This document shows positions 1 through 10,756 of a stretch of DNA of 64,000 bases, in pieces; position 1 is the first letter of the stretch, and each line of letters opens with the position of its first letter. Origin of the DNA: Nocardioides litoris (GTDB lineage: Bacteria; Actinomycetota; Actinomycetes; Propionibacteriales; Nocardioidaceae); contig NZ_VDMR01000003.1 in NCBI RefSeq assembly GCF_006346315.1, forward strand, positions 248,001-312,000, in the 5' to 3' direction. The notes beneath the pieces are model-generated. The model did no database searches and had not been told where the DNA came from. It was given only the letters and a program-made list of their open reading frames with translations. The position numbers and the translations under genes were made by a program.

Positions 1-2749
<2,749 letters not shown>

Positions 2750-2969
2750 CGGGCTCGGGGCTCCTCGGGGTCGGTGCTGGTGCTGGCGCTGGTGCGGGCA
2801 GGCTCGCGCAGGCCCGGTCGGGGCCGAGCGGGTCGAGCCGCGGCGGGCGGGGGAAGACGTCCAGCCGTCGGGGAAGGAACGCCAGCCTACGCGAGCCGTG
2901 CCGCTGATCGTGGCACCCACCACCGACATTCCCGGGCGGGCGGTCGCCGGCATGGCTAGGGTCGCGATC

Positions 2970-3179
2970 GTGTCCGCACAGCGACTGGCCGCCGAGCTCG
3001 GCGCCGAGCTGCCGGCCGGCGTCGCCGCGCTCCCGGCCGCGGAGCTGGCGGTGCTGGCCGACCTCGTCCGCGACGCCCGCCGGACCCAGGCGGCCGACCT
3101 GGCCCGGGCCACCGACGAGGGGCTGCGGTTCCTGCCGCGGCTGCTGCGGGGGCCGGTCAAGGCGGTGCTCCTGCGGTGA
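2970..3179 (+). CDS. small conserved-looking protein of unknown function, 69 aa
   Basis: A short Ala/Leu-rich, helical and probably soluble protein. I chose the GTG at 2970 because TAGGGT at 2957-2962 ends seven bases upstream, the geometry of a leaderless actinobacterial promoter seen at several other genes here; an in-frame ATG at 2952 is the alternative. It stops at 3179, eight bases before the next gene, so the two probably form one transcript. The C-terminus (LRFLPRLLRGPVKAVLLR) resembles short actinobacterial hypothetical proteins I have seen, but I cannot name a family. No membrane segment, signal peptide or metal-binding motif is visible. Confidence 0.6.
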   Translation: MSAQRLAAELGAELPAGVAALPAAELAVLADLVRDARRTQAADLARATDEGLRFLPRLLRGPVKAVLLR

Positions 3180-3186
3180 GGCCCCG

Positions 3187-4314
3187 ATGACGGAGGTGCT
3201 GCAGCACCGCGCCGAGCGGCTCAAGCTGGCCCGGCTGCTCGACGTCGACGTCGACCGGCTGCCCCCGCTCACCGGCGCGCCCGCGGCCGACCTGGCCGAG
3301 CTGCGGGAGCGGCTCACCGACCGCCTCTTCGACGAGAGCACCCGCGTCCTCGGGCGAGTCGCCGCGGCGTCGCGCCTCGTCCCCTCGCCGATCGTGGCGG
3401 GCGTCGCCACCAAGGTCTTCGGACCGCTGCTGTGCGCACGGGCCGCCGCGGCCATCGACCCGGACAAGGCGATCGACGTGGGGTCGCGGCTGCCGGCGCC
3501 GTTCCTGGCCGACGTGACGGTCCAGCTCGACCCGCGCCGGGTCGCCCCGATGATCGCGGGTGTGCCCGAGTCGCTGACGGTGCCGGTCGCGACCGAGCTG
3601 GCCCGCCGCGGTGAGCACGTGACGATGGGCCGGTTCCTGGCCTACGTGCCCGACGAGCCGCTGCGCACCGCGATGGGGGTGCTCGACGACGAGACCATGC
3701 TGCGGGTCGCGTTCGTCCTGGAGCACAAGGACCGCCTCGACCACGCCGTCGGGCTGCTCGACCCCGCCCGGCTGCCCGGCATCCTGCGGTGCGCCGCCGA
3801 GCAGGACCTCTGGCCCGAGGCACTCGACCTGCTCGGGCACCTGTCCGAGGAGCGCCTCGGCCCGATCGCCGACCAGCTGGCCGGGCTCGGTGACGACGTC
3901 GTCGCGGGGCTCGTCGAGGCCGCGTGCGCGGGTGGGCTGTGGGCCGGCCTGCTGCCCGTCGTGCGCCACGCGAGCCCGGAGGCGTGCCGACGGCTGGCGG
4001 CAGCGCCGGCCTTCACCACGCAGCGGGCGCTGGAGGGCATCGTCGAGACCGCCGCGACCGAGGGCCTGTGGCCCGACCTCGCGCCCCTGCTCGCGGCGCT
4101 GCCAGCCCGCGCCCGGACCCGCGCGGCCGCCGCCGCGGGTCGCCTCGACCCCGAGGTGCTGGCGCCGGTGGTCGAGCGGGCGCTCGACGACGACGCGGCG
4201 CGCGCCCCGCTGCTCGACCTGGTGGAGCGCATGAGGCCCGCCGCACGCGCCCGGGTGCGGGAGGCGGCCGCACTCGTGGGGCGGGCCGAGGACCTGGAGG
4301 CCGCGCTGGCCTGA
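3187..4314 (+). CDS. hypothetical protein, 375 aa, helical repeat-like
   Basis: I do not recognise a named domain. The protein is Ala/Leu/Arg-rich and nearly all helical by inspection, with recurring blocks of the type LDPxRLPxIL and a second half of alternating short helices that resembles an armadillo/HEAT-like solenoid; this is an impression, not a match. It starts with ATG eight bases after the preceding small gene and ends 11 bases before the convergent acetyltransferase gene. No signal peptide or clear transmembrane segment is present, so a cytoplasmic scaffold is possible. Codon use is like its neighbours, so there is no sign of transfer. Confidence 0.75.
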   Translation: MTEVLQHRAERLKLARLLDVDVDRLPPLTGAPAADLAELRERLTDRLFDESTRVLGRVAAASRLVPSPIVAGVATKVFGPLLCARAAAAIDPDKAIDVGSRLPAPFLADVTVQLDPRRVAPMIAGVPESLTVPVATELARRGEHVTMGRFLAYVPDEPLRTAMGVLDDETMLRVAFVLEHKDRLDHAVGLLDPARLPGILRCAAEQDLWPEALDLLGHLSEERLGPIADQLAGLGDDVVAGLVEAACAGGLWAGLLPVVRHASPEACRRLAAAPAFTTQRALEGIVETAATEGLWPDLAPLLAALPARARTRAAAAAGRLDPEVLAPVVERALDDDAARAPLLDLVERMRPAARARVREAAALVGRAEDLEAALA

Positions 4315-4325
4315 GCGCCCCGGTG

Positions 4326-4790
4326 CTACTCCTGGCCCCAGCTCATGCGCAGGTCGGGGGCCTGCTCGTCGTTGTCGCGACCGTCGGTGTGCTCGCGCTC
4401 CACGAGGCCGTGCCGGGCGTAGAAGGCCCGGGCGGGGGTGTTGACCTCGAAGACCCACAGCGAGAACCCGTCGGGGCGCCGGGCCTTGGCCACGTCGAGC
4501 AGGGTCGACCCGACCCCGTGCCCGGCGTGGTCGGGGTGGACGTAGAGGTCGTCGAGCCAGGTGTCGGTCATCCGCAGGTAGGCCACGACCTCGCCCGCGA
4601 CCTCGGCGACCCAGGTCTCGTCGAGGGCCATCCGGCCCCGCAGGAACGTCAGCGCCTCGTCGTCGGGGTGCGGGCTCGGCGGCATCGACGCCGTACGACG
4701 CGCGGCGAGGTGCACCGCGGCGACCGCCGGGGCGTCGTCGGGCGCCGCCGGACGGACGAGGACGTCGGTGTCCTCGTCAGGAGGCGTCAC
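4326..4790 (-). CDS. GNAT-family N-acetyltransferase, 154 aa
   Basis: Acetyl-CoA-dependent N-acyltransferase of unknown substrate. The sequence follows the GNAT fold: an N-terminal [16 protein letters not shown] strand and helix, the central strands [15 protein letters not shown], then [20 protein letters not shown], where HAGHGVG corresponds to the pyrophosphate-binding Q/RxxGxG/A loop. The C-terminal [18 protein letters not shown] is the usual N-x-x-A-x-x-F-Y-x-x-x-G-F motif. Its start overlaps the end of the upstream pseudouridine synthase gene by 14 bases, so it is the distal gene of the lspA-pseudouridine synthase transcript. The co-location hints at RNA- or protein-modification, but the substrate cannot be read from sequence. 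Confidence 0.9.
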   Translation of the reverse strand: MTPPDEDTDVLVRPAAPDDAPAVAAVHLAARRTASMPPSPHPDDEALTFLRGRMALDETWVAEVAGEVVAYLRMTDTWLDDLYVHPDHAGHGVGSTLLDVAKARRPDGFSLWVFEVNTPARAFYARHGLVEREHTDGRDNDEQAPDLRMSWGQE

Positions 4791-5712
4791 GGACGAGCTC
4801 GAGGGAGCGGGCCAGGTCGTCGGGGTAGGCCGACTCGTACTCGACCCAGGCGCCGGAGTCGGGGTGGCTGAAGCCGAGCTTCACCGCGTGCAGCCACTGG
4901 CGCTCGATGCGGAACCGCCGGGCCAGGGTCGGGTCGGCACCGTAGGTGAGGTCGCCGACGCACGGGTGCTTGAGCGCGGACATGTGGACGCGGATCTGGT
5001 GGGTGCGGCCCGTCTCGAGGTGGACCTCGAGCAGGCTGGCGAAGCGGTGGGCCTCGAGCGTGGCGTAGTGGGTCACGCTCGGGCGACCGCCCTCGAGGAC
5101 GGCGAAGCGGTGGTCGGCCCCCGGGTGGCGGCCGATGGGCGCGTCGACGGTGCCCTCCAGCGGGTCGGGGTGGCCCTGCACGAGGGCGTGGTAGGTCTTC
5201 TCGACGGTGCGCTGGCGGAAGGCGTCCTTGAGCACGGAGTAGGCGTGCTCGGACTTGCAGACGACCATCACCCCGGAGGTGCCGACGTCGAGGCGCTGGA
5301 CGATGCCCTGCCGCTCCGACGCGCCGGACGTCGCGATCTGGAAGCCGGCGCCGGCCAGGTGGCCGACGACCGTCGGACCGGTCCAGCCGGGCGAGGGGTG
5401 CACGGCGACGCCGACCGGCTTGTCGATGACCACGATCGAGTCGTCGTCGTGGATGATCCCGATGCCCTCGACGACCTCGGGCACGACCTCGAGCGGGTCG
5501 TGCTCCTCGGGGATCGTCACCTGCAGCCGGGCACCGGGCAGCACGCGCTCGCTCTTGCTGACCGCGGCGCCGTCGACCTGGACCAGCCCCTGGGAGATCA
5601 GCTCGGCCGAGCGGGTGCGCGACAGGCCGAAGAGCTGGGCCATGGCCGCGTCGACCCGCTCCCCCGCCAGCGAGTCGGGCACGAAGAGCTCGCGGTGCTC
5701 CGAGGCGCTCAC
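4777..5712 (-). CDS. rluD: RluA-family 23S rRNA pseudouridine synthase, 311 aa
   Basis: Isomerises uridine to pseudouridine in structured RNA; RluD-type members act on helix 69 of 23S rRNA. An S4-like RNA-binding domain covers roughly residues 10-75, and the catalytic domain carries [11 protein letters not shown] with the nucleophilic Asp at about residue 142, HPxxGW at 105-110 and the late GRTHQIRVH motif. The GTG start at 5712 overlaps the lspA stop by four bases (GTGA), which fixes the start and indicates coupling. A larger open frame upstream is just a shadow of lspA. lspA followed by this family is a very common order, which supports the assignment; rluD versus another RluA paralogue is inferred. 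Confidence 0.93.
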   Translation of the reverse strand: MSASEHRELFVPDSLAGERVDAAMAQLFGLSRTRSAELISQGLVQVDGAAVSKSERVLPGARLQVTIPEEHDPLEVVPEVVEGIGIIHDDDSIVVIDKPVGVAVHPSPGWTGPTVVGHLAGAGFQIATSGASERQGIVQRLDVGTSGVMVVCKSEHAYSVLKDAFRQRTVEKTYHALVQGHPDPLEGTVDAPIGRHPGADHRFAVLEGGRPSVTHYATLEAHRFASLLEVHLETGRTHQIRVHMSALKHPCVGDLTYGADPTLARRFRIERQWLHAVKLGFSHPDSGAWVEYESAYPDDLARSLELVRDAS

Positions 5713-6314
5713 TCGCTCCTCCCCTCCACCGGTGCGGGCTGGTCGTCGGACTGGTCGTCGGGCCGGTCGCCGGACCGGTCGGGCTCGTGGTCGCGGTCGC
5801 GGGTCCCGTCGAGCCGCACGCCGCGCAGGGCCTGGACGATGATGAGACCGGCCGCGATGTTGATGCAGATGTCGGCGACGTTGAAGACCGGCCAGTTGGG
5901 CAGCCGCAGGAAGTCGACCACGTGGCCGCGCAGGAAGCCGGGGTCGCGCAGGAGCCGGTCGGTGAGGTTGCCGACGACGCCGGCGAGCAGCAGTCCCAGT
6001 GCGACGGCCCACACGCGGTCGCCGATGCGGCGCGCGAACCACAGCACGCCGAGGGTGGCCAGGATCGCCACCACGCTGATGACCGGCGTGATGCCCGTGC
6101 CGGCGCTGAACGCGGCGCCCGGGTTGTAGACCAGGTGGAGGGTGAGCAAGTCACCCACGACGGGGACGTTGTCGTCGCGACCGGTCAGGTGCTCGACCGC
6201 CAGGACCTTGCTGACCTGGTCGACGGCGTACGCCGTGCCGGCGACGCCGGCGAACAGCAGGGAGAGGCGGCGAGTGGCTACCGACGTTCCTCGCGCTGCT
6301 TGCATGTCAGGCAC
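5709..6314 (-). CDS. lspA: lipoprotein signal peptidase II
   Basis: Integral membrane aspartyl protease that removes signal peptides from diacylglyceryl-modified prolipoproteins. Four hydrophobic segments are visible. The conserved boxes are [21 protein letters not shown] with catalytic Asp near residue 119, and FNVADICI with the second catalytic Asp near residue 148. The GTG at 6314 is given as the start; an ATG at 6305 is equally possible. Either way the start overlaps the 3' end of the upstream zinc-finger gene by 28-37 bases. The hydrophilic C-terminus is long for the family and carries repeated Asp/Arg-rich DRxxDxxDD-like stretches. Confidence 0.96.
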   Translation of the reverse strand: MPDMQAARGTSVATRRLSLLFAGVAGTAYAVDQVSKVLAVEHLTGRDDNVPVVGDLLTLHLVYNPGAAFSAGTGITPVISVVAILATLGVLWFARRIGDRVWAVALGLLLAGVVGNLTDRLLRDPGFLRGHVVDFLRLPNWPVFNVADICINIAAGLIIVQALRGVRLDGTRDRDHEPDRSGDRPDDQSDDQPAPVEGRSE

Positions 6315-7030
6315 AGTGTCGCACGCGGGAACGCCATCAACCGATTCTTGCCGATGGGCTCCCCGCAGGACTCGCAGACGCCGTAGGTGCCGTCGTCGAT
6401 GCGGGCCAGGGCCCGCTCGACCTGGGCGTGCTTGTCGCGCTCGTTGCCGAGGACGCTGAGCTCGTGGTCGCGCTCGAAGGTGGAGGCCCCCAGGTCGGCC
6501 TGGTCCTGCCCGGCGCCGTCACCGGAGTCGCGGAGCAGGCCGGCCAGCTCGACCTCGAGCTCGGCCACGATGCGCGCACTGTGGTCGCGCTGCTCGTGCA
6601 GCTCGTCGAGGACCTCCTGCAGCTCGGCGTCGGTCCAGGACGACTCCTCCTGCAGGACGACCAGGCTGGTCGCCGGGGCCTTCTTCGCCGCCGGGGCCTT
6701 CTTCGCCGCCGGGGCCTTCTTCGCCGCCGGGGCCTTCTTCGCCGCCGGGGCCTTCTTCGCCGCCGGGGCCTTCTTCGCCGCCGGGGCCTTCTTCGCCGCC
6801 GGAGCCTTCTTCGCCGCCGGAGCCTTCTTCGCCGCCGGAGCCTTCTTCGCCGCCGGAGCCTTCTTCGCCGCCGGAGCCTTCTTCGCCGCCGGAGCCTTCT
6901 TCGCCGCCGGAGCCTTCTTCGCCGGGCCCGTTCCCGAGGTCGTGTCCACGGGTGCCTCGGCGTCGTTGCCGCGGGAGCGGGTCAGCTTGCGAGCGACCTG
7001 CGCGAGCTTGCGGGTGGTGCTGCGAACCAT
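6278..7030 (-). CDS. TraR/DksA-type C4 zinc-finger protein with AKKAPA repeats, 250 aa
   Basis: The C-terminal third is a DksA/TraR-like module: a coiled-coil helix region (about 130-210) followed by a four-cysteine zinc finger with C219, C222, C240 and C243 in YGVCESCGEP and CLTCKQ. Such proteins act on RNA polymerase or bind zinc-dependent partners; in actinobacteria this type (RbpA-independent, often just upstream of lspA) is poorly characterised. The N-terminus is basic, and residues of about 37-120 are 14 tandem AKKAPA units, a lysine/proline-rich histone-H1-like tail likely to bind nucleic acid. Combining a DksA-type finger with such a tail suggests a nucleoid- or polymerase-associated role; that is inference. 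Confidence 0.88.
   Translation of the reverse strand: MVRSTTRKLAQVARKLTRSRGNDAEAPVDTTSGTGPAKKAPAAKKAPAAKKAPAAKKAPAAKKAPAAKKAPAAKKAPAAKKAPAAKKAPAAKKAPAAKKAPAAKKAPAAKKAPAAKKAPATSLVVLQEESSWTDAELQEVLDELHEQRDHSARIVAELEVELAGLLRDSGDGAGQDQADLGASTFERDHELSVLGNERDKHAQVERALARIDDGTYGVCESCGEPIGKNRLMAFPRATLCLTCKQREERR
6672..6923 (-). repeat. 14 tandem 18-bp units encoding AKKAPA, in two sequence blocks
   Basis: Fourteen perfect-length 18-bp units lie in frame inside the zinc-finger gene. Units 6672-6797 (seven copies) have GGGG at one position and units 6798-6923 (seven copies) have GGAG; apart from this silent alanine-codon change (GCC versus GCT) they are identical. The sharp 7+7 split suggests recent expansion of each variant in a block, by slippage or unequal exchange. 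Because the unit is a multiple of three, copy-number change would lengthen or shorten the tail without breaking the frame. Confidence 0.95.
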
Positions 7031-7138
7031 CGGACCACGGCCTTCCCTCGTGCCATGGCCGCTGGGGGTGCCACGGGCGGCACGAACGCTAGCCCGTGGC
7101 CCGGGGCGTCACAACGAGCCGGCCCGCGGTCGTGAGGA

Positions 7139-7174
7139 CAAAAATGACGCGGCCGCCCCGAGGGGCGGCCGCGT
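7139..7174 (-). terminator. Rho-independent terminator after divIVA
   Basis: A perfect 13-base inverted repeat (7147-7159 against 7162-7174, GC-rich) is followed on the minus strand by a short U-run corresponding to the A-run at 7140-7144. It lies 20 bases past the divIVA stop, so it ends the divIVA transcript and separates it from the zinc-finger gene and lspA. Confidence 0.88.
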
Positions 7175-7194
7175 GCTGAGCAGGGGCGAGGGCC

Positions 7195-7959
7195 TCAGCC
7201 CTCCTCCTCGCCGAGGATGGAGCGGAGCCGCTTGGGAGCGGGCGCCTCGCCGGAGGGCTCGGCGTCGCCGCCGGCCTGCAGGGCCTCGAGCTGCTGGGTG
7301 AAGTAGCTCTTGAGGCGGGAGCGGTACTCGCGCTCGAACGAGCGGAGGTTCTCCACCTCGACGCTGAGCTTGTCGCGCTCCTTCTCGAGGTCGCCGAAGA
7401 GCTGGGTACGGCGCTCGGCGGTCTCGGCATCGAGCATCTGCGCGCGGGTGCGGGCGTCGGACTCGAGCCGGTCGGCCTTGCTCTTGGACTCGCTCTCGAG
7501 GCGCTCGGCCTTGGTGCGGGCCTCGCCGATGACCTTGTCGGCCTCGTTCTTGGCGTCCTCGACGAGCTCGTCGGCGTTGCGCGTGGCGATCTCGAGCAGA
7601 CGCGCGGCCGCGTTGGAGGCCTCCGGGACGGTCTCGACCCGGATGGTCCGCACCTCGGAGGTCGCCGGGGCAGCGGCGGGCACCGGCGCGGGCGCCGCCA
7701 CCGGGGCGGGCGTCGGGGCCGGCGGCTCAGGCGCCTTCTCGAAGGTCAGCGGGGCCTGCTCCGGCGCGGACGGGGCCGAGGAGGCGCCGGACTGCGCGGC
7801 GGAGAGCTTGGTGCGCAGGTCGTCGTTCTCGCGGGTGAGCCGGGCGAGCTCGGCCTCGACCTCGTCGAGGAACTGGTCGACCTCGCCCATGTCGTAGCCC
7901 TCACGGAGCCGGACGGGCGTGAAACGCTTGTTGCTCACGTCCTCAGGCGTCAGCGGCAT
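7195..7959 (-). CDS. divIVA: DivIVA/Wag31-type polar growth scaffold, 254 aa
   Basis: Coiled-coil protein that binds curved membrane at cell poles and septa and directs cell-wall synthesis in actinobacteria. The N-terminal lipid-binding domain is typical: LTPEDVSNKRFTPVRLREGY, then a first coiled coil to about residue 70. A Pro/Ala-rich linker (about 75-120) precedes a long second coiled coil (about 125-235). I chose ATG 7959, which starts the family's usual MPLTPEDV N-terminus; an upstream GTG at 7992 would add 11 unsupported residues. A TAGGGT -10 element at 8032-8037 and a terminator downstream suggest its own transcription unit. Confidence 0.95.
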   Translation of the reverse strand: MPLTPEDVSNKRFTPVRLREGYDMGEVDQFLDEVEAELARLTRENDDLRTKLSAAQSGASSAPSAPEQAPLTFEKAPEPPAPTPAPVAAPAPVPAAAPATSEVRTIRVETVPEASNAAARLLEIATRNADELVEDAKNEADKVIGEARTKAERLESESKSKADRLESDARTRAQMLDAETAERRTQLFGDLEKERDKLSVEVENLRSFEREYRSRLKSYFTQQLEALQAGGDAEPSGEAPAPKRLRSILGEEEG

Positions 7960-8125
7960 GACTTCGCTCGATTCTTGTCGGTGGTGGTGCACGGCTGCGC
8001 GGGACGGGAAGGTCCTGGACGCATCCCGTGAACCCTAGCGCTTGGGTGGTGCCCCTGTGACCAGGAGTGTCTACCGTGGCGCGACCGAGGCGTCGGGGGC
8101 AAGTCGCCGCTCCGACGGACGGCCC

Positions 8126-8413
8126 TCAGAGCAGGGTCGACCGGACGACCTGCAGCAGCACGTAGGCGCCGATGAAGACGATGAGGAAGCTCAGGTCGAG
8201 CGCGAAGTTGCCCAGGCGCAGCGGCGGGATGACCTTGCGCAGCGCCTTGATGGGCGGGTCGGTCACGGAGTAGACCGCCTCGAGGACGACGAGCAGCACG
8301 CCCCGCGGGCTCCAGGAGCGCGCGAAGACCTGCACCCAGTCGACGATGAAGCGGACCCACATGCAGCCGATGAACAGCAGGATCAGGCCGTAGAGGATCT
8401 GTGCGGCGATCAA
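8126..8413 (-). CDS. YggT family membrane protein, 95 aa
   Basis: Small protein with two hydrophobic stretches (about residues 3-22 and 70-92) flanking the family's central YSVTDPPIKALRKVIPPLR motif. YggT proteins are common next to sepF and divIVA in Gram-positive division clusters, and they are thought to support division or osmotic tolerance, but the mechanism is unsettled. Here the gene is between sepF and divIVA, in the expected place. Start ATG 8413. Confidence 0.92.
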   Translation of the reverse strand: MIAAQILYGLILLFIGCMWVRFIVDWVQVFARSWSPRGVLLVVLEAVYSVTDPPIKALRKVIPPLRLGNFALDLSFLIVFIGAYVLLQVVRSTLL

Positions 8414-8704
8414 GGTCGGGGTCCTGGCTCTCGTTCGGGTCGGGACAACGGAACACTATCGGTCACCCGGTTGCCCCCAGGGGTGGACGACGCACACGCA
8501 TCGGCAGCGGCGGCGTGGTGCGAGGTCGACCACCGGCGGCACGGGGGCACAGGCGCCCGGGCCACACTCATGCCGGGCCCGAGGGCGCACGGAGCGGCCG
8601 GGCCCGACAGGGGGCCGGTCGGGCCCGCCGTACCAGGCCGGCGGCAGCGAACCCAGGCGGCGCGGGACCGCGGCCCGGTCGGGCCCGATCCGCGACCAAT
8701 CAAC
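8414..8704. other. non-coding gap between sepF and yggT
   Basis: About 290 bases with no convincing gene. It contains four copies of a GGGCCCG core (around 8577, 8601, 8620 and 8680), several of them preceded by GGTC or GGCC, that can pair with each other into short GC hairpins, for example 8598-8626. One of these may end the sepF transcript, but I see no U-run. No promoter is convincing. Confidence 0.5.
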
Positions 8705-9262
8705 TCAGCTCTGGTTGAAGAACGCGCCGCTCTCGGCGATGCGCTGCTTGTCCTCGGCGGCGACGGAGACGTTGGGCGGGGAGAGCAGGAAGACCTTGGC
8801 GGTGATGCGCTCGATCTGGCCGCGGGTGGCGAAGACCAGGCCGGCGGCGAAGTCGACGAGGCGCTTGGCGTCGTCGTCGCCCATCTCGGTGAGGTTCATG
8901 ATCACGGGCGTGCCGTCGCGGAAGTTCTCGCCGACGACGCGGGCCTCGTTGTAGGTGCGCGGGTGCAGCGTGATGATGCGGGACAGCTCGGCGACCGAGG
9001 GGTCGGCGACGGCGACCGGGGCGGCAGCGACCGGGGAGGTGCGGCGGCGCTCGGCGAGGTCGGCGACGGTGGCGCGGGTCTCGAGGCGCTCGGTGCGCAC
9101 CGGCCCCTGGTCGGGACGGCCGGCCGCGCGGGCCGCGACCGGCTCGGTCTCCTGGGTGTGGGGACCGTCGTAGCGGTCGTAGTCGTCGTCGTACTGGTCG
9201 TAGCGACCGGTGTCTTCGAGCAGGCCGAGGTACTCACCGATCCTGCGCATCGCGCCGCTCAT
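8705..9262 (-). CDS. sepF: cell division protein SepF, 185 aa
   Basis: Membrane anchor for FtsZ in actinobacteria, which lack FtsA. An N-terminal amphipathic helix (MRRIGEYLGLLED) is followed by an acidic, Tyr/Asp-rich disordered linker of about 80 residues, and then the globular DUF552 domain beginning near LSRIITLHPRTYNEARVVGENFRDG and including VIMNLTEMGDDDAKRLVDFAAGLVFATRG. The length is normal. ATG 9262 is used; ATG 9250, which starts exactly at MRRIGEYLG, is a reasonable alternative. It lies downstream of ftsZ, pgeF and yggS, the classical order. Confidence 0.95.
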   Translation of the reverse strand: MSGAMRRIGEYLGLLEDTGRYDQYDDDYDRYDGPHTQETEPVAARAAGRPDQGPVRTERLETRATVADLAERRRTSPVAAAPVAVADPSVAELSRIITLHPRTYNEARVVGENFRDGTPVIMNLTEMGDDDAKRLVDFAAGLVFATRGQIERITAKVFLLSPPNVSVAAEDKQRIAESGAFFNQS

Positions 9263-9314
9263 GCCACACCACTCATCTCGCTCAGGGAACTACCGGGGAA
9301 CCTGGGTCAGCACG

Positions 9315-10022
9315 CTACTTGACCGAGGGCCGGGATCCGAGGACCGCGGACCCGACACGCACGTGTGTCGCGCCGATGCGCACGGCGTGCTCGAGGTCTC
9401 CGCTCATGCCGGCCGAGAGCACGGTCGCCTCGGGGTGCTGGTCGAGCACCTCGCGGCGCACGGCGGCGAGCCGGTCGAAGGCCTCGGCGGGGTCCTCCCC
9501 CAGCGGCGCGACGGCCATCAGGCCGCGCAACCGGAGGTGCTCGGCCTCGGCGACGCGGGCCGCCAGGGCGTCGAGGTCACCGGGGTCGGCGCCGCTGCGC
9601 CCGTCCGCCCCGGGAGGGTCGAGGCTGACCTGGAGGAGCACGTCGACGGGCGCGTCGCGCTCTGCGGCTCCCCGCTCGAGCCCGCTGACGAGCTTGGCCC
9701 GGTCGAGCGACTCCACCACGTCGGCGTACGACGCCACGGCGGCCGCCTTGTTGCTCTGCAGGCCGCCGATGAAGTGCCAGACCAGGCCGAGGTCGGCGCA
9801 CTCGGCGGCCTTGGCCTCCGCCTCCTGGTGCCGGTTCTCGCCGACGTGGCGCACGCCGAGGTCGGCGAGCAGGCGGACGTCGGAGGCGGGGAAGAACTTG
9901 GTGACGGCCACGAGCGTGACCTCGTCGGGGTCGCGGCCGGCGTCGGCGCAAGCGGCCGCGATGCGACGCCGGGTCTCGGCGAGGCGGTCGGCGAGCTCGT
10001 CGCGGCGCGCGTCGGCGCTCAC
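9315..10022 (-). CDS. yggS: YggS/PROSC family PLP homeostasis protein, 235 aa
   Basis: Fold-type III pyridoxal-phosphate-binding protein involved in vitamin B6 and amino-acid balance; no enzyme activity is established. The PLP lysine is in VTLVAVTKFFP (about K42), and HFIGGLQSNK and LSAGMSGDLEHAVRIGATHVRVGSAVLG, the phosphate-binding end, are both present. The GTG start at 10022 overlaps the pgeF stop by four bases. The start lies inside a much longer open frame that is an artefact of the neighbouring gene. Confidence 0.94.
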   Translation of the reverse strand: MSADARRDELADRLAETRRRIAAACADAGRDPDEVTLVAVTKFFPASDVRLLADLGVRHVGENRHQEAEAKAAECADLGLVWHFIGGLQSNKAAAVASYADVVESLDRAKLVSGLERGAAERDAPVDVLLQVSLDPPGADGRSGADPGDLDALAARVAEAEHLRLRGLMAVAPLGEDPAEAFDRLAAVRREVLDQHPEATVLSAGMSGDLEHAVRIGATHVRVGSAVLGSRPSVK

Positions 10023-10750
10023 GAGCGGGTCCTCACCAGGCCGGCCAGGCGGCCGGAGCCGGCGCCGTCGCGGCGGTAGGAGTAGAGGTCGGGCGACTCC
10101 AGGGTGCAGGCGGACACGTCGACCACGGTGGCACCTGCCTGCTCGAGCTGGGCGCGGACCCCGGCCCCGAGGTCGAGGGCAGGGGTGCCCCACGACGTCG
10201 TGGCGCGGGTGGCGGGCACGGCGGCGGCGACCTCGTCGCGCAGCTCGGCGGGCACCTCGTAGCACGAGCCGCACACGTGGGGCCCGATCCAGGCGGTCAC
10301 GTCGCGGGCCCCGAGGTCGCGCATGGCCTCGACGGTGCGGGTCACGACGTCCACGGCCACGCCCTGCCGGCCGGCGTGGGCGGCGCCGACCACCCGTGCC
10401 CGCGGGTCGGCGAGCAGGACCGGGACGCAGTCGGCGGCGCGGACGAGCAGCACCAGGTCGGGCCGGTCGGTGACGAGCCCGTCGGCCCGCGGTCGGGTGC
10501 CGGCGACCTCGGGGTCGTGGGGGCGCTCGGCGCGCACCACGGCGTCGCCGTGGACCTGGCTGAGGTCGCTGACCCCGCACCCCGGCGCGAAGTCGTCGAG
10601 CAGCAGCCGCAGGTTGCGCTGCGGCACCGTGCGCTCGCCGTCCTCGAAGAAGGCCAGGTTGAGGCTGTCCCAGGGCGCGCCACTGACCCCGCCGTGCCGG
10701 TCGGTGAAGGCCAGCTCGACGGGGCCGAGGGTGGAGCGGTGGTGGTACAG
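10019..10750 (-). CDS. pgeF: PgeF/YfiH laccase-domain protein (peptidoglycan editing factor), probable CTG start
   Basis: Purine nucleoside phosphorylase/laccase-domain protein linked to peptidoglycan quality control. Counting from 10750, the His-Cys-His metal site is H67 (SQVHG), C108 (RAADCVPV) and H125 (GAAHAGR), with HVCGSCYEV after it. The conserved N-terminus FTDRHGGVSGAPWDSLNLAFFEDG is present, but no ATG, GTG or TTG precedes it in frame after the in-frame ftsZ stop at 10757. The first usable codon is CTG at 10750, six bases past that stop. The GTG at 10627 would remove the conserved N-terminus. The gene is in the same frame as ftsZ and is probably translated by coupling. Confidence 0.88.
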   Translation of the reverse strand: MYHHRSTLGPVELAFTDRHGGVSGAPWDSLNLAFFEDGERTVPQRNLRLLLDDFAPGCGVSDLSQVHGDAVVRAERPHDPEVAGTRPRADGLVTDRPDLVLLVRAADCVPVLLADPRARVVGAAHAGRQGVAVDVVTRTVEAMRDLGARDVTAWIGPHVCGSCYEVPAELRDEVAAAVPATRATTSWGTPALDLGAGVRAQLEQAGATVVDVSACTLESPDLYSYRRDGAGSGRLAGLVRTRS

Positions 10751-10756
10751 CCCGGC

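Noticed and set aside
6672..6923. CRISPR-like array
   Set aside because: Repeats are contiguous 18-bp coding units with no spacers.
6387..7301. AGAFFA repeat protein on the plus strand over the AKKAPA array
   Set aside because: It is the reverse reading of the tandem repeat. The minus frame ends in a DksA-type zinc finger and is the real gene.
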